From an uncultured Lachnospiraceae bacterium (GTDB taxonomy: Bacteria > Bacillota > Clostridia > Lachnospirales > Lachnospiraceae), in assembly GCA_905209075.1 (NCBI GenBank), contig CAJLRL010000008.1, forward strand, positions 1 to 64,000: DNA of 64,000 nt. The letters run 5' to 3'. Made by a program: the position numbers and the translations under genes. The first letter of the stretch is position 1, and each line of letters begins with the position of its first letter. Shown here one piece after another: positions 26,146 to 35,064 of this stretch. The notes under the pieces were generated by a model. The model worked only from the letters and a program-made list of their open reading frames with translations, was not told the origin of the DNA and ran no database searches.

Positions 26146-27084
26146 TTACCACCCTTTTAGTGCAGATATCCTAAAATTAAGTAGTTTATGTTCATAATTT
26201 TCAGGATTAATTTTCCATTGATATGGGGAAGTTCCTACAAGTTTTCTGAAATTGCGGTTAAAAGTTGATGGTGTTGTAAAACCGCATTTCTGTGCAATCA
26301 AATCCATCGACTCATTCGATTTTTTCATCAGCTCACATGCCTTCTGCACTCGTATCAGATTCACATATTCCATAGGCGGCATATTTATAAAGGATTCAAA
26401 AAGACGCCTGAAATGTGTCTCACTCATATTACAAAGTTCTGCCAGCTCACATGCCTTCAGCTGTTCTTCAAAATGTTTATTTATATAATCCAGTGCAGAA
26501 GCGATCTGTGACATATTAGTGCCCTTCACTAAATTATTTTTTTCTTCCGGCAATGACGCATCATGGCGTAAAAGCTCTATAACGATCTCCTGTACCTTAA
26601 GCGCTATGGCTCTCTGCGAATATGTTTTGTGTTCATTTGTCTCTCTTATTATTCCATTTATGCATTCTGCTATAATATGGTTATCTCTCTCATTTGTCAT
26701 ATATGCACGTTTTGACAGACTACTCACTGCATCGTTCTGGAACGCAACATTTCCCGGAAACATTGTCTCGATCATAGATCTCAGGTCTATAAATATATAC
26801 TCCCAGAAATTTGTTGTTTCGCCATCACTTACTGTCACATGCGGAAAATTTTCCGGTATTATCGTTATATCGCCGGAGTGATATTTGTATACTTCCTCAT
26901 CCAAAAACATATCTCCGACTCCCTGGCGGCATATTCCAAGCTCCATCAGATTATGAAAATGCAGATGAAGCTCCTCATGTCCATATACCCTCACCCATGA
27001 CTCTCCACAAAGTACAAGGGCTGCCTCTCCCTGTGGAAGCTCATAAAATCTGAATTCCATTGTATCTTTTTTCTTCTTTGCCAT
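26146..27084 (-). CDS. AraC family transcriptional regulator
   Basis: A 312-residue regulator. The N-terminal part (about 1-150) is a cupin-like sensor (HLHFHNLMELGICRQGVGD, YKYHSGDITIIPENFPH), and the C-terminal 100 residues hold two AraC helix-turn-helix motifs (ACELAELCNMSETHFRRLF and IAQKCGFTTPSTFNRNFR followed by GTSPYQW). The start at 27084 has GGGAGAG upstream; the frame extends 40 codons further but runs through a terminator hairpin. Lying directly upstream of the sugar transporter, it is the likely activator of the galactan genes in response to galactose or a galacto-oligosaccharide. Confidence 0.9.
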   Translation of the reverse strand: MAKKKKDTMEFRFYELPQGEAALVLCGESWVRVYGHEELHLHFHNLMELGICRQGVGDMFLDEEVYKYHSGDITIIPENFPHVTVSDGETTNFWEYIFIDLRSMIETMFPGNVAFQNDAVSSLSKRAYMTNERDNHIIAECINGIIRETNEHKTYSQRAIALKVQEIVIELLRHDASLPEEKNNLVKGTNMSQIASALDYINKHFEEQLKACELAELCNMSETHFRRLFESFINMPPMEYVNLIRVQKACELMKKSNESMDLIAQKCGFTTPSTFNRNFRKLVGTSPYQWKINPENYEHKLLNFRISALKGW

Positions 27085-27157
27085 AATACTCTCCCTTACC
27101 TTTACTTTACTGACACCCAGCGTCTTTTGTATAACCGGAAGCAGATCGTTCTTATTA

Positions 27158-27191
27158 TGCAAAAGACGCTGCTGCCCCAAAAGCAGCAGCG
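27158..27191 (-). terminator. Rho-independent terminator after the zinc-ribbon gene
   Basis: Minus-strand CGCTGCTGC-TTTTGGG-GCAGCAGCG followed by TCTTTTG. It separates the LacI-linked module from the araC-type gene. Confidence 0.75.
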
Positions 27192-27210
27192 CACATAATA
27201 GCACTATATA

Positions 27211-27429
27211 TTAATCAAAGTCAAATTTGTCGAATCTTTTATACATTGCTTTGTACTTTTTACGCACATCCTCATTTCCCTGAAGCACCTCTTCTTCTGT
27301 ACCTCTGAACTGACAGCGGATGCAGCTGTAAATACCTGTATCTTTATTGTAGAACATATCAATATCAAGATCCCTCATAAAACATAAAGGACATCTGTAG
27401 TTTAATTTGCCTTTTCCAAGTTGAGCCAT
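27211..27429 (-). CDS. Small zinc-ribbon protein
   Basis: A 72-residue protein with two Cys pairs, CPLC near residue 13 and CIRC near residue 36, which form a zinc-ribbon-like pattern, followed by a basic helix (DVRKKYKAMYKRFDKF). AGGAGG stands 8 bases before the ATG, inside the 3' end of the upstream 619-aa gene; the two overlap by 28 bases. It could be a nucleic-acid-binding or adaptor protein. I know of no named family, and the tight coupling implies that it works with its neighbour. Confidence 0.7.
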   Translation of the reverse strand: MAQLGKGKLNYRCPLCFMRDLDIDMFYNKDTGIYSCIRCQFRGTEEEVLQGNEDVRKKYKAMYKRFDKFDFD

Positions 27430-29261
27430 GTTGCAAATACCTCCTTGTCTTTAATCTGTTTCTTGTAACCAAGTTTAAACATTGGAGAGAATGCATATCC
27501 TTCCTCAATGTATCCTTCTGCCTTTGCAGATGGTGTGAGTGAAACCTTTGTCTGGATTGCAGGGATGACTGCGCTTACTGCAGTTGCTCCGTCAACCTTT
27601 GCGTCACGACACTTGTACTCATAATTGATCATCTGTGGGTTTTCTCCCTCACATGTAAGTGTGATTCCTGTCATATCCTCAGGATACTCTGTTGTGCCGT
27701 AGCATGCTGTGATGTACTCGTCGAGATAAACCTCTGCATTTGGATCGCTCATGCTAAGGATATTACGCTCAATCTTGATGTTTGATGAACCCTCCTCAAA
27801 GTATTCCTTTGTCTGAAGAGTAAGCTTAACATCATAAAACTCAATATCTACAGGATCGAGTGTAAGGATTCTTGTCTTCTTTCCGTCTATTACTTCCTCT
27901 GAGAAGTGGCTGTGTGTAGGACAGAGGCAAAGATCAACCTCCTCACCATTGTGTGAAAGCTTTGCGCTTCTTACTGTTCCAGCTCCGGCGTAGTGTGTAA
28001 AATATCCTGCTCTGTATTTTTCCTGGATAAGGAATGGATAAGAAGCATCCTGTACATGCTTTGTTCCGATTCCTACAGGCCACTCAAGCTTTGCAACGTA
28101 TGGACGAAGATCTACGATCGCACCACCCTGATCCATGTTTACGCACGCTCTCATGTATGGATCGCAGTACCAGAAGAGCTGCTTGTCTGAGCCGTAAAGG
28201 ATATCTCTCCATGGTGCACACTCAGGCTCGTTGTAGTTTCCTGCGTTTACACCCTTCTTCTCTCTATAGTAATCAGCGAACTCTGACATTGTCATGTCGA
28301 TGAGCTTGCCCTCTTTCTTTAACTTGCCATAGTAGTTACAACCGTCTGTGTAAGACTTTAAGAGAAGCTCATATGGCTGCTCCCAGCGTCCCATCTTATT
28401 CATCCAGCCAGGTCCTACAAACATCATATTGTATGAGTATCCGTTATTGTATTTTGCGAGGTCTCTGTACTGGTCAATGAGGTTGTAAAGATATGGATAC
28501 TCCCATGTCTTTGTATCATAGATCATACCACGGAGCACGTTCTGTGGATGTGTACCGAAGTTTGATCCATTTCCATCGTAGCATGCGATAAGGTCACGTG
28601 AAAGATGAGGAATTGCAACAATTCCGCTATCCTCTTCCTTATTTGCTGCAGGTGCATGTGTATTCTGCTTTGAAGGAATCCATGGTGCCCATGGGCCGCC
28701 ATCGAAAAGTGTATACCATGAGTTATTACATGTATGATATGCCTTTGGTCCCTCTTCCCAGCATGTTGCAACTGCACATTTAACTGATGGATATTTTTCT
28801 TTTATGTAATTTGTGAGGTCAGCGTCCATGTAATATGAACCTGTTGACTCAGGATAGAATCCAAATCTGTCATGGAATTTTTCAAATACATCATTTACGA
28901 TAGCCTTCTTATCTTCCATTGAGAACATCCAGATACAGAAATCCTTTGTTTTATACTTCTCACGGAACTCCTCACAAGGAAGTCCTAAAAGTGAAAGAGC
29001 TATCTCATCGCCGAATTCTTCATGGTCATGCTTTGCAAGTTCAACCGCCTCGTCATTGAAAAGTGATGCATATGTCATCTGTATAGTTGTCTTAAGTCCG
29101 GCTTCATGAGCAAGTCTCTGCTGAGTCTTGAAAATGTCAAGCGACTCTGTGATAAGTGCCTTATCCCCGATATCCTCTTCTTTTCCCTGACCTGTTACAG
29201 TTGCTGAATACTCAGGAACCATCTCAGGACGGTGAATGATGTTAACAATAAATTTGTCCAT
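27402..29261 (-). CDS. Unrecognised 619-aa protein, possible carbohydrate-active enzyme
   Basis: A 619-residue soluble protein without a signal peptide. The N-terminal half has a pattern like polysaccharide-deacetylase or glycoside-hydrolase barrels: a strand DKFIVNIIHRPE, TIQMTYASLFNDEAV with KHDHEEFGDEIALSLLG, then a helix-rich stretch, VFEKFHDRFGFYPESTGSYYMDADL, and many Trp/Tyr (WYTLFDGGPWAPWIP). The C-terminal 200 residues look like beta-sandwich. I cannot name the family; the fold suggestion is inference. Context supports sugar metabolism: a LacI regulator gene and a GH42 beta-galactosidase gene are next to it, and LacI-like operators lie in its promoter region. Confidence 0.65.
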   Translation of the reverse strand: MDKFIVNIIHRPEMVPEYSATVTGQGKEEDIGDKALITESLDIFKTQQRLAHEAGLKTTIQMTYASLFNDEAVELAKHDHEEFGDEIALSLLGLPCEEFREKYKTKDFCIWMFSMEDKKAIVNDVFEKFHDRFGFYPESTGSYYMDADLTNYIKEKYPSVKCAVATCWEEGPKAYHTCNNSWYTLFDGGPWAPWIPSKQNTHAPAANKEEDSGIVAIPHLSRDLIACYDGNGSNFGTHPQNVLRGMIYDTKTWEYPYLYNLIDQYRDLAKYNNGYSYNMMFVGPGWMNKMGRWEQPYELLLKSYTDGCNYYGKLKKEGKLIDMTMSEFADYYREKKGVNAGNYNEPECAPWRDILYGSDKQLFWYCDPYMRACVNMDQGGAIVDLRPYVAKLEWPVGIGTKHVQDASYPFLIQEKYRAGYFTHYAGAGTVRSAKLSHNGEEVDLCLCPTHSHFSEEVIDGKKTRILTLDPVDIEFYDVKLTLQTKEYFEEGSSNIKIERNILSMSDPNAEVYLDEYITACYGTTEYPEDMTGITLTCEGENPQMINYEYKCRDAKVDGATAVSAVIPAIQTKVSLTPSAKAEGYIEEGYAFSPMFKLGYKKQIKDKEVFATWLNLEKAN

Positions 29262-29339
29262 CCCTATTTTCCTCCATTAATACTAATAATTTATAGCTGC
29301 AGGTATTGCATATGCCGATCCTTAACATTCCTTTGCATA

Positions 29340-29353
29340 TGCGCAACCGTTTG
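29340..29353. promoter_or_regulatory. LacI-type operator candidate A
   Basis: TGCGCAACCGTTTG shares the pattern GCAA-N-CG-N-TTG with site B and has the central CG typical of LacI/GalR operators. It lies about 80 bases upstream of the 619-aa gene. Confidence 0.5.
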
Positions 29354-29476
29354 TTCTGAATATAGTATATTACTATAACAAAAATATGTCAATGTGCAAT
29401 TTTGCTATTTTTCAATGTTCGTTTCTGAACATTTTTCACAAAAATTATCGAATATGCAATTTCATGCATATTTGCG

Positions 29477-29493
29477 TGCGCAATCGGTTGCAT
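29477..29493. promoter_or_regulatory. LacI-type operator candidate B
   Basis: TGCGCAATCGGTTGCAT contains GCAATCGGTTGC, palindromic at 10 of 12 positions around a central CG. It matches the LacI/GalR operator pattern and site A 137 bases away, so looping is possible. Confidence 0.55.
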
Positions 29494-29587
29494 CTACTGA
29501 TTTATACCAACATACACTATAAGTTCCCTTTTCCTGTATTCAGGCAATATTGGCAGAACAAAAATGCATAAAATATGGCACCGGATC

Positions 29588-30586
29588 CTATTGCGTTGAT
29601 TCCTTTAAAACAACCTCATATGGAAGTAATGTACGTTCTGCAGTCTCCTCCCCTTCAATCTGGTGCAAAAGATTTTTGCATGCCTTGATCCCCAGTTCCT
29701 TTGCGTCAAATGACAATGATGTTATTGTCGGCACATTATTTTCAAGTACAGAGCTGTTATAAAATGATGCAATTTTTACTTCGTCCGGCACTTTTACATG
29801 TCTTTGTCTGAGTCTTCCCATCGCCTGTGAACATATTCCGTCATCCATACATAATATACAGTCCGTTTTCCTGTTAAGTGCATCGTCAACCGCTTTCTCA
29901 ACAAATGCCCTGCTCTCAAGATTCATAAACAACAACTCTTTGTTTATTTGCATTCCAAACTGCTCATATGCTTCCTCAACACCTGAAAGCCTGGTCTTGT
30001 TTACAACTATATCTTCATTGCCACCTAAAATCGCAATTTTTTTCATTCCACGCATCAAAAGTATTGATGTAAGTTCACGGCATGCACTTTTGTGGTCATG
30101 ATCAATCTGCTTTACATTTTTGTACCTCGATGAGCCGGCTGTGACAAACGGAATTCCCTTATCCTGTAAAAATGTAATCTGCGGATCTTCAATCATAGTC
30201 CGAAGTAAGATGACCCCGTCAACCTTTCCATTCTTTATTATTCTCGTAAGACCCGTCATATCATTTCCCGATCCTATGCAAAGAAGAATATCATACTCCA
30301 TCATTCCTGCAATTTCCTGGATTCCCATTATTGCCTCCTGAAAAAACGGAAGGTCAACAAGAGCATAATCCCCCGGCATGACAACGCATATATTAAAAGT
30401 CTTTGACTGGGCAAGACTCTTTGCGATAACATTTGGTTTATAATCATATTTATCTATATATTCAAGCACTCTCTTTCGCGTAGCCTCTCCTATACGGCCT
30501 TTACCCGATATAGCCCTGCTTACTGTAGTCTTCGAAACTCCTAGTGCTTCTGCTACATCTGATATTGTAATATTTTTCTCACTCAT
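29588..30586 (-). CDS. LacI family transcriptional regulator
   Basis: A 332-residue regulator. Residues 5-55 form the LacI helix-turn-helix and hinge (ITISDVAEALGVSKTTVSRAISGKGRIGEATRKRV, hinge YKPNVIAKSLAQ), and the rest is a periplasmic-binding-protein-like sensor domain (NICVVMPGDYALVDLPFFQEAIMG onwards). It is transcribed away from the GH42 gene and towards the 619-aa gene. It likely represses both when sugar is absent. The ligand is unknown. Confidence 0.92.
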   Translation of the reverse strand: MSEKNITISDVAEALGVSKTTVSRAISGKGRIGEATRKRVLEYIDKYDYKPNVIAKSLAQSKTFNICVVMPGDYALVDLPFFQEAIMGIQEIAGMMEYDILLCIGSGNDMTGLTRIIKNGKVDGVILLRTMIEDPQITFLQDKGIPFVTAGSSRYKNVKQIDHDHKSACRELTSILLMRGMKKIAILGGNEDIVVNKTRLSGVEEAYEQFGMQINKELLFMNLESRAFVEKAVDDALNRKTDCILCMDDGICSQAMGRLRQRHVKVPDEVKIASFYNSSVLENNVPTITSLSFDAKELGIKACKNLLHQIEGEETAERTLLPYEVVLKESTQ

Positions 30587-30908
30587 AAAACACTCTCCTG
30601 AACAACTATATTTTGTTGCGCTATATAATTGTCTATGTTTTATACTATTTTGTCAAGATTATTAATCGTTTTCTTTCATTTTCGTTTTTTTATTTATATT
30701 TTCTTGCGTTTATTATCTATTTTTCACATTTTCATGATATTCATAACTTTACACCGCTGATATTCCAACTTTTTTTGCGCAATTATGAACAACTTGTATT
30801 CATTTTTTCTTTTTTGTTTTTTATCTATAACTGACATGCTATACTTATATCAGATAGCACAGACTTTCTGTAATTTAAATAAATAACTAATCAATTTTGG
30901 AGGAATGT
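30587..30908. promoter_or_regulatory. Divergent promoter region of lacI-type and GH42 genes
   Basis: About 320 very AT-rich bases. TTGCGCAA (30776-30783) is a possible half operator. An extended -10 promoter for the GH42 gene, TGC-TATACT, lies at 30837-30845 and would start transcription near 30852. TTGTTGCGCTATATAATTG near the lacI start (30612-30630) may hold another half-site. Confidence 0.45.
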
Positions 30909-32900
30909 ATGACAAATAATGAAATTTTATATGGTGCGGCATACTATGACGAATATATGCCATATGACCGGATCAAAACAGATATGCAGATGATGAAGGA
31001 TGCAGGCATGAATGTTATAAGGATCGCCGAATCGACATGGAGTACCTGGGAGCCACAGGAAGGTGTTTTTGATTTCACACATCTTCACCGCATGCTGGAC
31101 TGTGCAGTTAAATATGATATGAAAGTCATCATAGGAACTCCTACATATGCTATACCATCATGGCTTGCAAAAAAATATCCTGATATAATCGCTGTCACGC
31201 ATAATGGTCAGGAACTGTACGGACATAGACAAAATATGGATATAACGAATCCCCATTATCTCCATCATGCAAAAATCATAATCGAAAAACTTATGGAAGA
31301 AGTAAAGGATTATGACTGTGTCATAGGTTTCCAGCTGGATAATGAAACCAAATCATACGACACATGCACTGTGTATGCGCAAAAAAAATTTATAGATTAC
31401 TTAAAAAATAAATGGCCTGACATTAAAGAGTTCAACCATGAATTTGGACTCGACTATTGGAGCAACCGTATTGATAACTGGGATGATTTTCCTGACATCC
31501 GAGGCACGATAAACATGAGCCTTGACGCTGAATATAAAAAATTCCAGCGCAGTCTTGTATCCGATTTTCTGGCATGGCAGTCAGGTATTGTTAAAAAATA
31601 CAAGCGCCCTGATCAGTTTATAACACAAAACTTTGATTTTGAATGGCATGATTATTCATTTGGCCTCCAGCCTGAAGTAAACCAGTATGAAGCAGTACAA
31701 TGCCTGGATATCGCCGGATGTGATATTTATCATCCTTCCCAGGATTCTCTTACCGGTCGTGAGATAACCGTATGCGGAAACATCGCAAGAGGTCTTAAAG
31801 GGACCAACTATCTCGTCCTTGAAACAGAAGCAGCCGGAAACCATCCTTGGCTGCCATATCCCGGCCAGCTGCGTCTCCAGGCAGTAAGTCATATCGCAAA
31901 TGGTGCAAATATGGTTGAATACTGGCACTGGCACTCCATACACAATGCAATAGAAAGCTACTGGAAAGGTGTGCTTTCCCATGACCTTAAGCCAAACAGA
32001 CTCTACCGGGAATGTTGTGTCATAGGAAATGAGTTTAAAAAATTTGGAAACCAGATAGTAAACCTTAAGAAAAATAACCATTTTGCCGTAATTGCAGACA
32101 ATGCCTCACTGACAGGCTTAAATGAGTTTAAACTCAATAACGAGAGTGACACCAACTATAACAGCATTTTCCGCTGGCTTTGTGATACATTATATCTGCT
32201 TAATATAGAATATGATGTGATTCCTGCTGATCCAGCACAATTTGTCAACTATGATAATATACTGGTTCCAGCGCTTTACAGTGCATCTGATGAAGTCCTT
32301 CTGGCTCTTGATTCTTTTGTACAAAATGGTGGAAATCTTATTGTGACATTTAAAAGCTGCTTTTCTGACGAGCATTTAAAAATACATTCTGATGTCCAGC
32401 CATACATATTAAATAAGGCACTTGGTATAACATATGATGAATTTACGCTTCCTGTAAATGTAAATGTGACATTTAATGGCGTAACTTCCGCTGCAAAAGA
32501 CTGGATGGAAATGGTAAACACTACAACCGCTAAAGCTTTGTGCACCTACGAACATAAAGTCTGGAATGCCGCCGCTGTTACAGAGAATTCATATGGCAAA
32601 GGACGTGCTATGTATCTTGGAACTTATTTTGGAGAAGATACTCTCCTTGAAATATTTAAATATTTCTTCAAGACGGATGGATTTGACAAAGAATTTCATG
32701 CTGCATATCCTGTAGTTGTAAAACGCGGCATCAATAATGATGGCTGCAATGTCTCTTTTCTTTTAAATTACAGCAATGATACGCAGAATGTAACATGTAA
32801 TACAGCTAGCTATAAGAGTCTTACAGATGATACGATCATCTCTGCCGGTCAGACTATCTCCTTAAAGCCATGGGATATCTGTATCCTTTTGGAATCATAA
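30909..32900 (+). CDS. Beta-galactosidase, GH42
   Basis: A 663-residue enzyme. The N-terminal TIM barrel starts LYGAAYYDEYMPYDRIKTDM and holds the acid/base Glu146 in FQLDNETKSY and the probable nucleophile Glu305 in YLVLETEAAG. The middle domain (about 385-580) is the beta-galactosidase trimerisation domain, and the end is a small beta domain. No signal peptide. A TTG-started frame begins four codons earlier, but GGAGG at 30899-30903 supports the ATG at 30909. GH42 enzymes often act on galacto-oligosaccharides from plants; here a LacI-type regulator gene is divergent. Confidence 0.92.
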   Translation: MTNNEILYGAAYYDEYMPYDRIKTDMQMMKDAGMNVIRIAESTWSTWEPQEGVFDFTHLHRMLDCAVKYDMKVIIGTPTYAIPSWLAKKYPDIIAVTHNGQELYGHRQNMDITNPHYLHHAKIIIEKLMEEVKDYDCVIGFQLDNETKSYDTCTVYAQKKFIDYLKNKWPDIKEFNHEFGLDYWSNRIDNWDDFPDIRGTINMSLDAEYKKFQRSLVSDFLAWQSGIVKKYKRPDQFITQNFDFEWHDYSFGLQPEVNQYEAVQCLDIAGCDIYHPSQDSLTGREITVCGNIARGLKGTNYLVLETEAAGNHPWLPYPGQLRLQAVSHIANGANMVEYWHWHSIHNAIESYWKGVLSHDLKPNRLYRECCVIGNEFKKFGNQIVNLKKNNHFAVIADNASLTGLNEFKLNNESDTNYNSIFRWLCDTLYLLNIEYDVIPADPAQFVNYDNILVPALYSASDEVLLALDSFVQNGGNLIVTFKSCFSDEHLKIHSDVQPYILNKALGITYDEFTLPVNVNVTFNGVTSAAKDWMEMVNTTTAKALCTYEHKVWNAAAVTENSYGKGRAMYLGTYFGEDTLLEIFKYFFKTDGFDKEFHAAYPVVVKRGINNDGCNVSFLLNYSNDTQNVTCNTASYKSLTDDTIISAGQTISLKPWDICILLES

Positions 32901-32907
32901 AAAGCAG

Positions 32908-32942
32908 AAGATGCAGCTATTGTTTTAGCTGCATCTTTTTTA
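32908..32942. terminator. Bidirectional terminator
   Basis: AGATGCAGCTA and TAGCTGCATCT form a perfect 11-bp stem with loop TTGTTT, followed by TTTTTTA on the plus strand; the minus strand reads GCTTTTTATG beyond the other end. It serves the GH42 and L,D-transpeptidase genes. Confidence 0.88.
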
Positions 32943-32954
32943 TCAATTATTATT

Positions 32955-34688
32955 TTATTGTGTACCTGCATCTGCTGCCGGCTGCTTCCCATCTGTCTGC
33001 GGTGCCTGTGGATCTGCTGAAGGCTGCACCTCCTGCTGGTCTGCCTCGGGCTGCTGCACAGCTTCCTGCTGCGCCTGCTCCTGTAACTGTGCATAATAAG
33101 TTTCCGCATCGACAAGTGCCTGATAATTAGATACGTATGATTTTGCTGTATCTGAAAGACTGTCATACTGGCTTCTTGCTGATGATATAGCATCCGCTGA
33201 TTCCAGCGTAACTTCCCCAATTTCATCGATCGCACTTATTACTGTGCCTGCTGCATCTTTATCTGCCGCTGCTGTATTTTCAGTTCCCGGAAGTTCATAC
33301 ACAAGTATCGGATAATTTTTCTCAACCGTATTATAAATTGTTTCAGCAACACTGTATGGAAGATTTACACATCCATGTGAACCTCTTGATTTATATATAA
33401 CTCCGCCGAACGTGCTGCGCCATGTAGCATCGTGCATACCGACATTGCCGTTAAACGGCATCCAGAATGACACAGGAGTTGAATAGTTCTCCCCATTTAA
33501 CGTAGCGTCTTTTTGTTTGTATGTAAGACCGAACACTCCTGTTGGTGTTCCGTTTCCTTTTGAAGTATTGCCTGATACAAAGTCTGATTCAACAACAAGT
33601 GAACCATCTTTATACACAAATAAATGCTGTGCTGTAAGATTTATCTCGACATAGGAATTTCCATAATCGTTTCCTGTGTGGCTGTTTGCTGTGTATTTAT
33701 AATTTAGATCTCTTGTTACAGGCTCTCCTCCTTCAATATCATTTTTTATCTGCTCTGCCTCTGCATCCTCATCAATTTTCCAGCCGTAATGATTATTGTC
33801 TATTGTAACAGTCTGTCCATATGAAGTTGCAAGCTTTTCAGCCCTGCCAAATGTATTGTATTTTTTCTCAAGTCCTTTTACATAAGCAAGTATTTTATCT
33901 GTGTCTATCGTAACTGACATATCATCCTGAATTTCGAGCCACTCACCAAAAGTACCTGCGTCCAATACATCCGTATCATCACCTATCTGATATGTGATAA
34001 CAGACTTTGCATACTCGTTCATTTTATCAACTGCACTCTTAAGTCCATCATTATTGCCCTTGATCTGTGGCTGTATATATCCACCATCCTTTGATATGTC
34101 ATAATTTTCCTTGAGGCCGTAAATGCAGTCCTCAATACCTTTTATAAAACTGTCTGGATCTATTGCCGTTCCATCAACAGCCTCAACAACCGTAAATCCA
34201 TCATCCTTATCATACTCCGATGCTGTCGCATCCACAGGCATGACCTGCATTTTATCACTCATACAGTTAAGCTCTTTTACTGCTGCGTCAAATTTTGTTT
34301 TGTCAAACGTAACTATCGCATAACTTGTTATATTATCCGGATCAAATAATCTGTTGATCCATGTAAAACCATTCTGTTTTTTTATTAGATTTTTTACTGT
34401 ATCATCCCATTGAAGCTCAAGACCTATGTCATCTCCTTTTAATTCGTCAACTGTTCCGTCCCTCTCTGTGATCTCCAGCTTATAATTCTTAATTTCATCC
34501 TGCCAATCTCTTAAGACTTTATCTGCGGAATATCCTGATACACCAGTTCCGTTGAGCTTAGTCCTGAAACAGAAGTGGCTCATAAAATATATAGAAATGC
34601 CTATATATGCTGTTAAAAGAATTCCGGCTGCAATTCCTGCAATAATAAGAATTTTTTTTATTTTTTTATCCTGTGTGCCTTTCTTCAA
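32955..34688 (-). CDS. L,D-transpeptidase (YkuD) with peptidoglycan-binding domain
   Basis: A 577-residue membrane-anchored wall enzyme that makes 3-3 cross-links. Residues 12-36 form one span. Residues 45-335 are PG_binding_4-like. The YkuD domain (about 345-468) has His419, His438 and catalytic Cys440 in SHGCVNLP. Residues 480-535 resemble a helical repeat seen in Lachnospiraceae surface proteins (SARSQYDSLSDTAKSYV), and the tail 536-577 is Gln/Pro/Ala-rich low complexity. The start is a TTG at 34688 preceded by GAGAGG. A clear promoter lies at 34722-34749. Confidence 0.92.
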   Translation of the reverse strand: MKKGTQDKKIKKILIIAGIAAGILLTAYIGISIYFMSHFCFRTKLNGTGVSGYSADKVLRDWQDEIKNYKLEITERDGTVDELKGDDIGLELQWDDTVKNLIKKQNGFTWINRLFDPDNITSYAIVTFDKTKFDAAVKELNCMSDKMQVMPVDATASEYDKDDGFTVVEAVDGTAIDPDSFIKGIEDCIYGLKENYDISKDGGYIQPQIKGNNDGLKSAVDKMNEYAKSVITYQIGDDTDVLDAGTFGEWLEIQDDMSVTIDTDKILAYVKGLEKKYNTFGRAEKLATSYGQTVTIDNNHYGWKIDEDAEAEQIKNDIEGGEPVTRDLNYKYTANSHTGNDYGNSYVEINLTAQHLFVYKDGSLVVESDFVSGNTSKGNGTPTGVFGLTYKQKDATLNGENYSTPVSFWMPFNGNVGMHDATWRSTFGGVIYKSRGSHGCVNLPYSVAETIYNTVEKNYPILVYELPGTENTAAADKDAAGTVISAIDEIGEVTLESADAISSARSQYDSLSDTAKSYVSNYQALVDAETYYAQLQEQAQQEAVQQPEADQQEVQPSADPQAPQTDGKQPAADAGTQ

Positions 34689-35064
34689 AATAAGACCTCT
34701 CTTTCCAAAACGTTCTTATTTATTATACGTTTAAAATTTTTACTGTCAAATAATTTCCTAAACTGTAATATTTCCGTAACCTTTTTGTCTTATTTTATAT
34801 AACTTTCCAGACGTAAAAGGTTGATAGAGCCCTCTGGGATGAGTGCTTATGTATCCCGGATGTTTTCCTGACGTAATAGAATGTTTGAAGATCAAGTGAT
34901 TTTTTTTATGATAAAAATATACAAAATATTATTATCTGAAGGTATTAAATCTTAATTTTTTCATAAAATTTATTAACTATTATCTAAGTATATTGTTTGT
35001 GATATTTTTCAGTGATATAATTCTGAACGGATAATTTATAAGTTTTACAGCATAGGTGAAATAA
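34689..35064. promoter_or_regulatory. Divergent intergenic region with promoter and structured segment
   Basis: About 375 bases with no gene. It holds the L,D-transpeptidase promoter on the minus strand (TTGACA complement of 34744-34749, TATAAT complement of 34722-34727, 16-base spacer). A segment at 34807-34882 contains two similar boxes, CCAGACGTAAAAG and CCTGACGTAATAG, flanking a hairpin (GGGAT...ATCCC, 34839-34857). It does not match a riboswitch that I know. The rest is AT-rich. Confidence 0.5.

Larger units (their letters stand above)
29262..29587. promoter_or_regulatory. Regulatory region of the 619-aa gene
   Basis: About 325 non-coding bases between the 619-aa gene and the lacI-type gene, both leftward. 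It holds two LacI-like sites (29340-29353 and 29477-29493) and an inverted repeat AATGTTC-GTTTCT-GAACATT (29414-29433). No terminator after the lacI-type gene was evident. Confidence 0.55.

Noticed and set aside
26146..27204. Longer start for the AraC-type regulator
   Set aside because: The extra 40 codons read through the terminator hairpin of the zinc-ribbon gene and look non-coding.
32849..33235. Minus-strand frame of 128 codons overlapping the end of the L,D-transpeptidase gene
   Set aside because: It is a shifted frame of the Gln/Pro/Ala-rich tail and runs through the terminator.
34807..34882. Riboswitch before the L,D-transpeptidase gene
   Set aside because: Compared by eye with c-di-GMP, c-di-AMP, preQ1 and THF consensus patterns and no match was found; the promoter of the gene also lies downstream of it.
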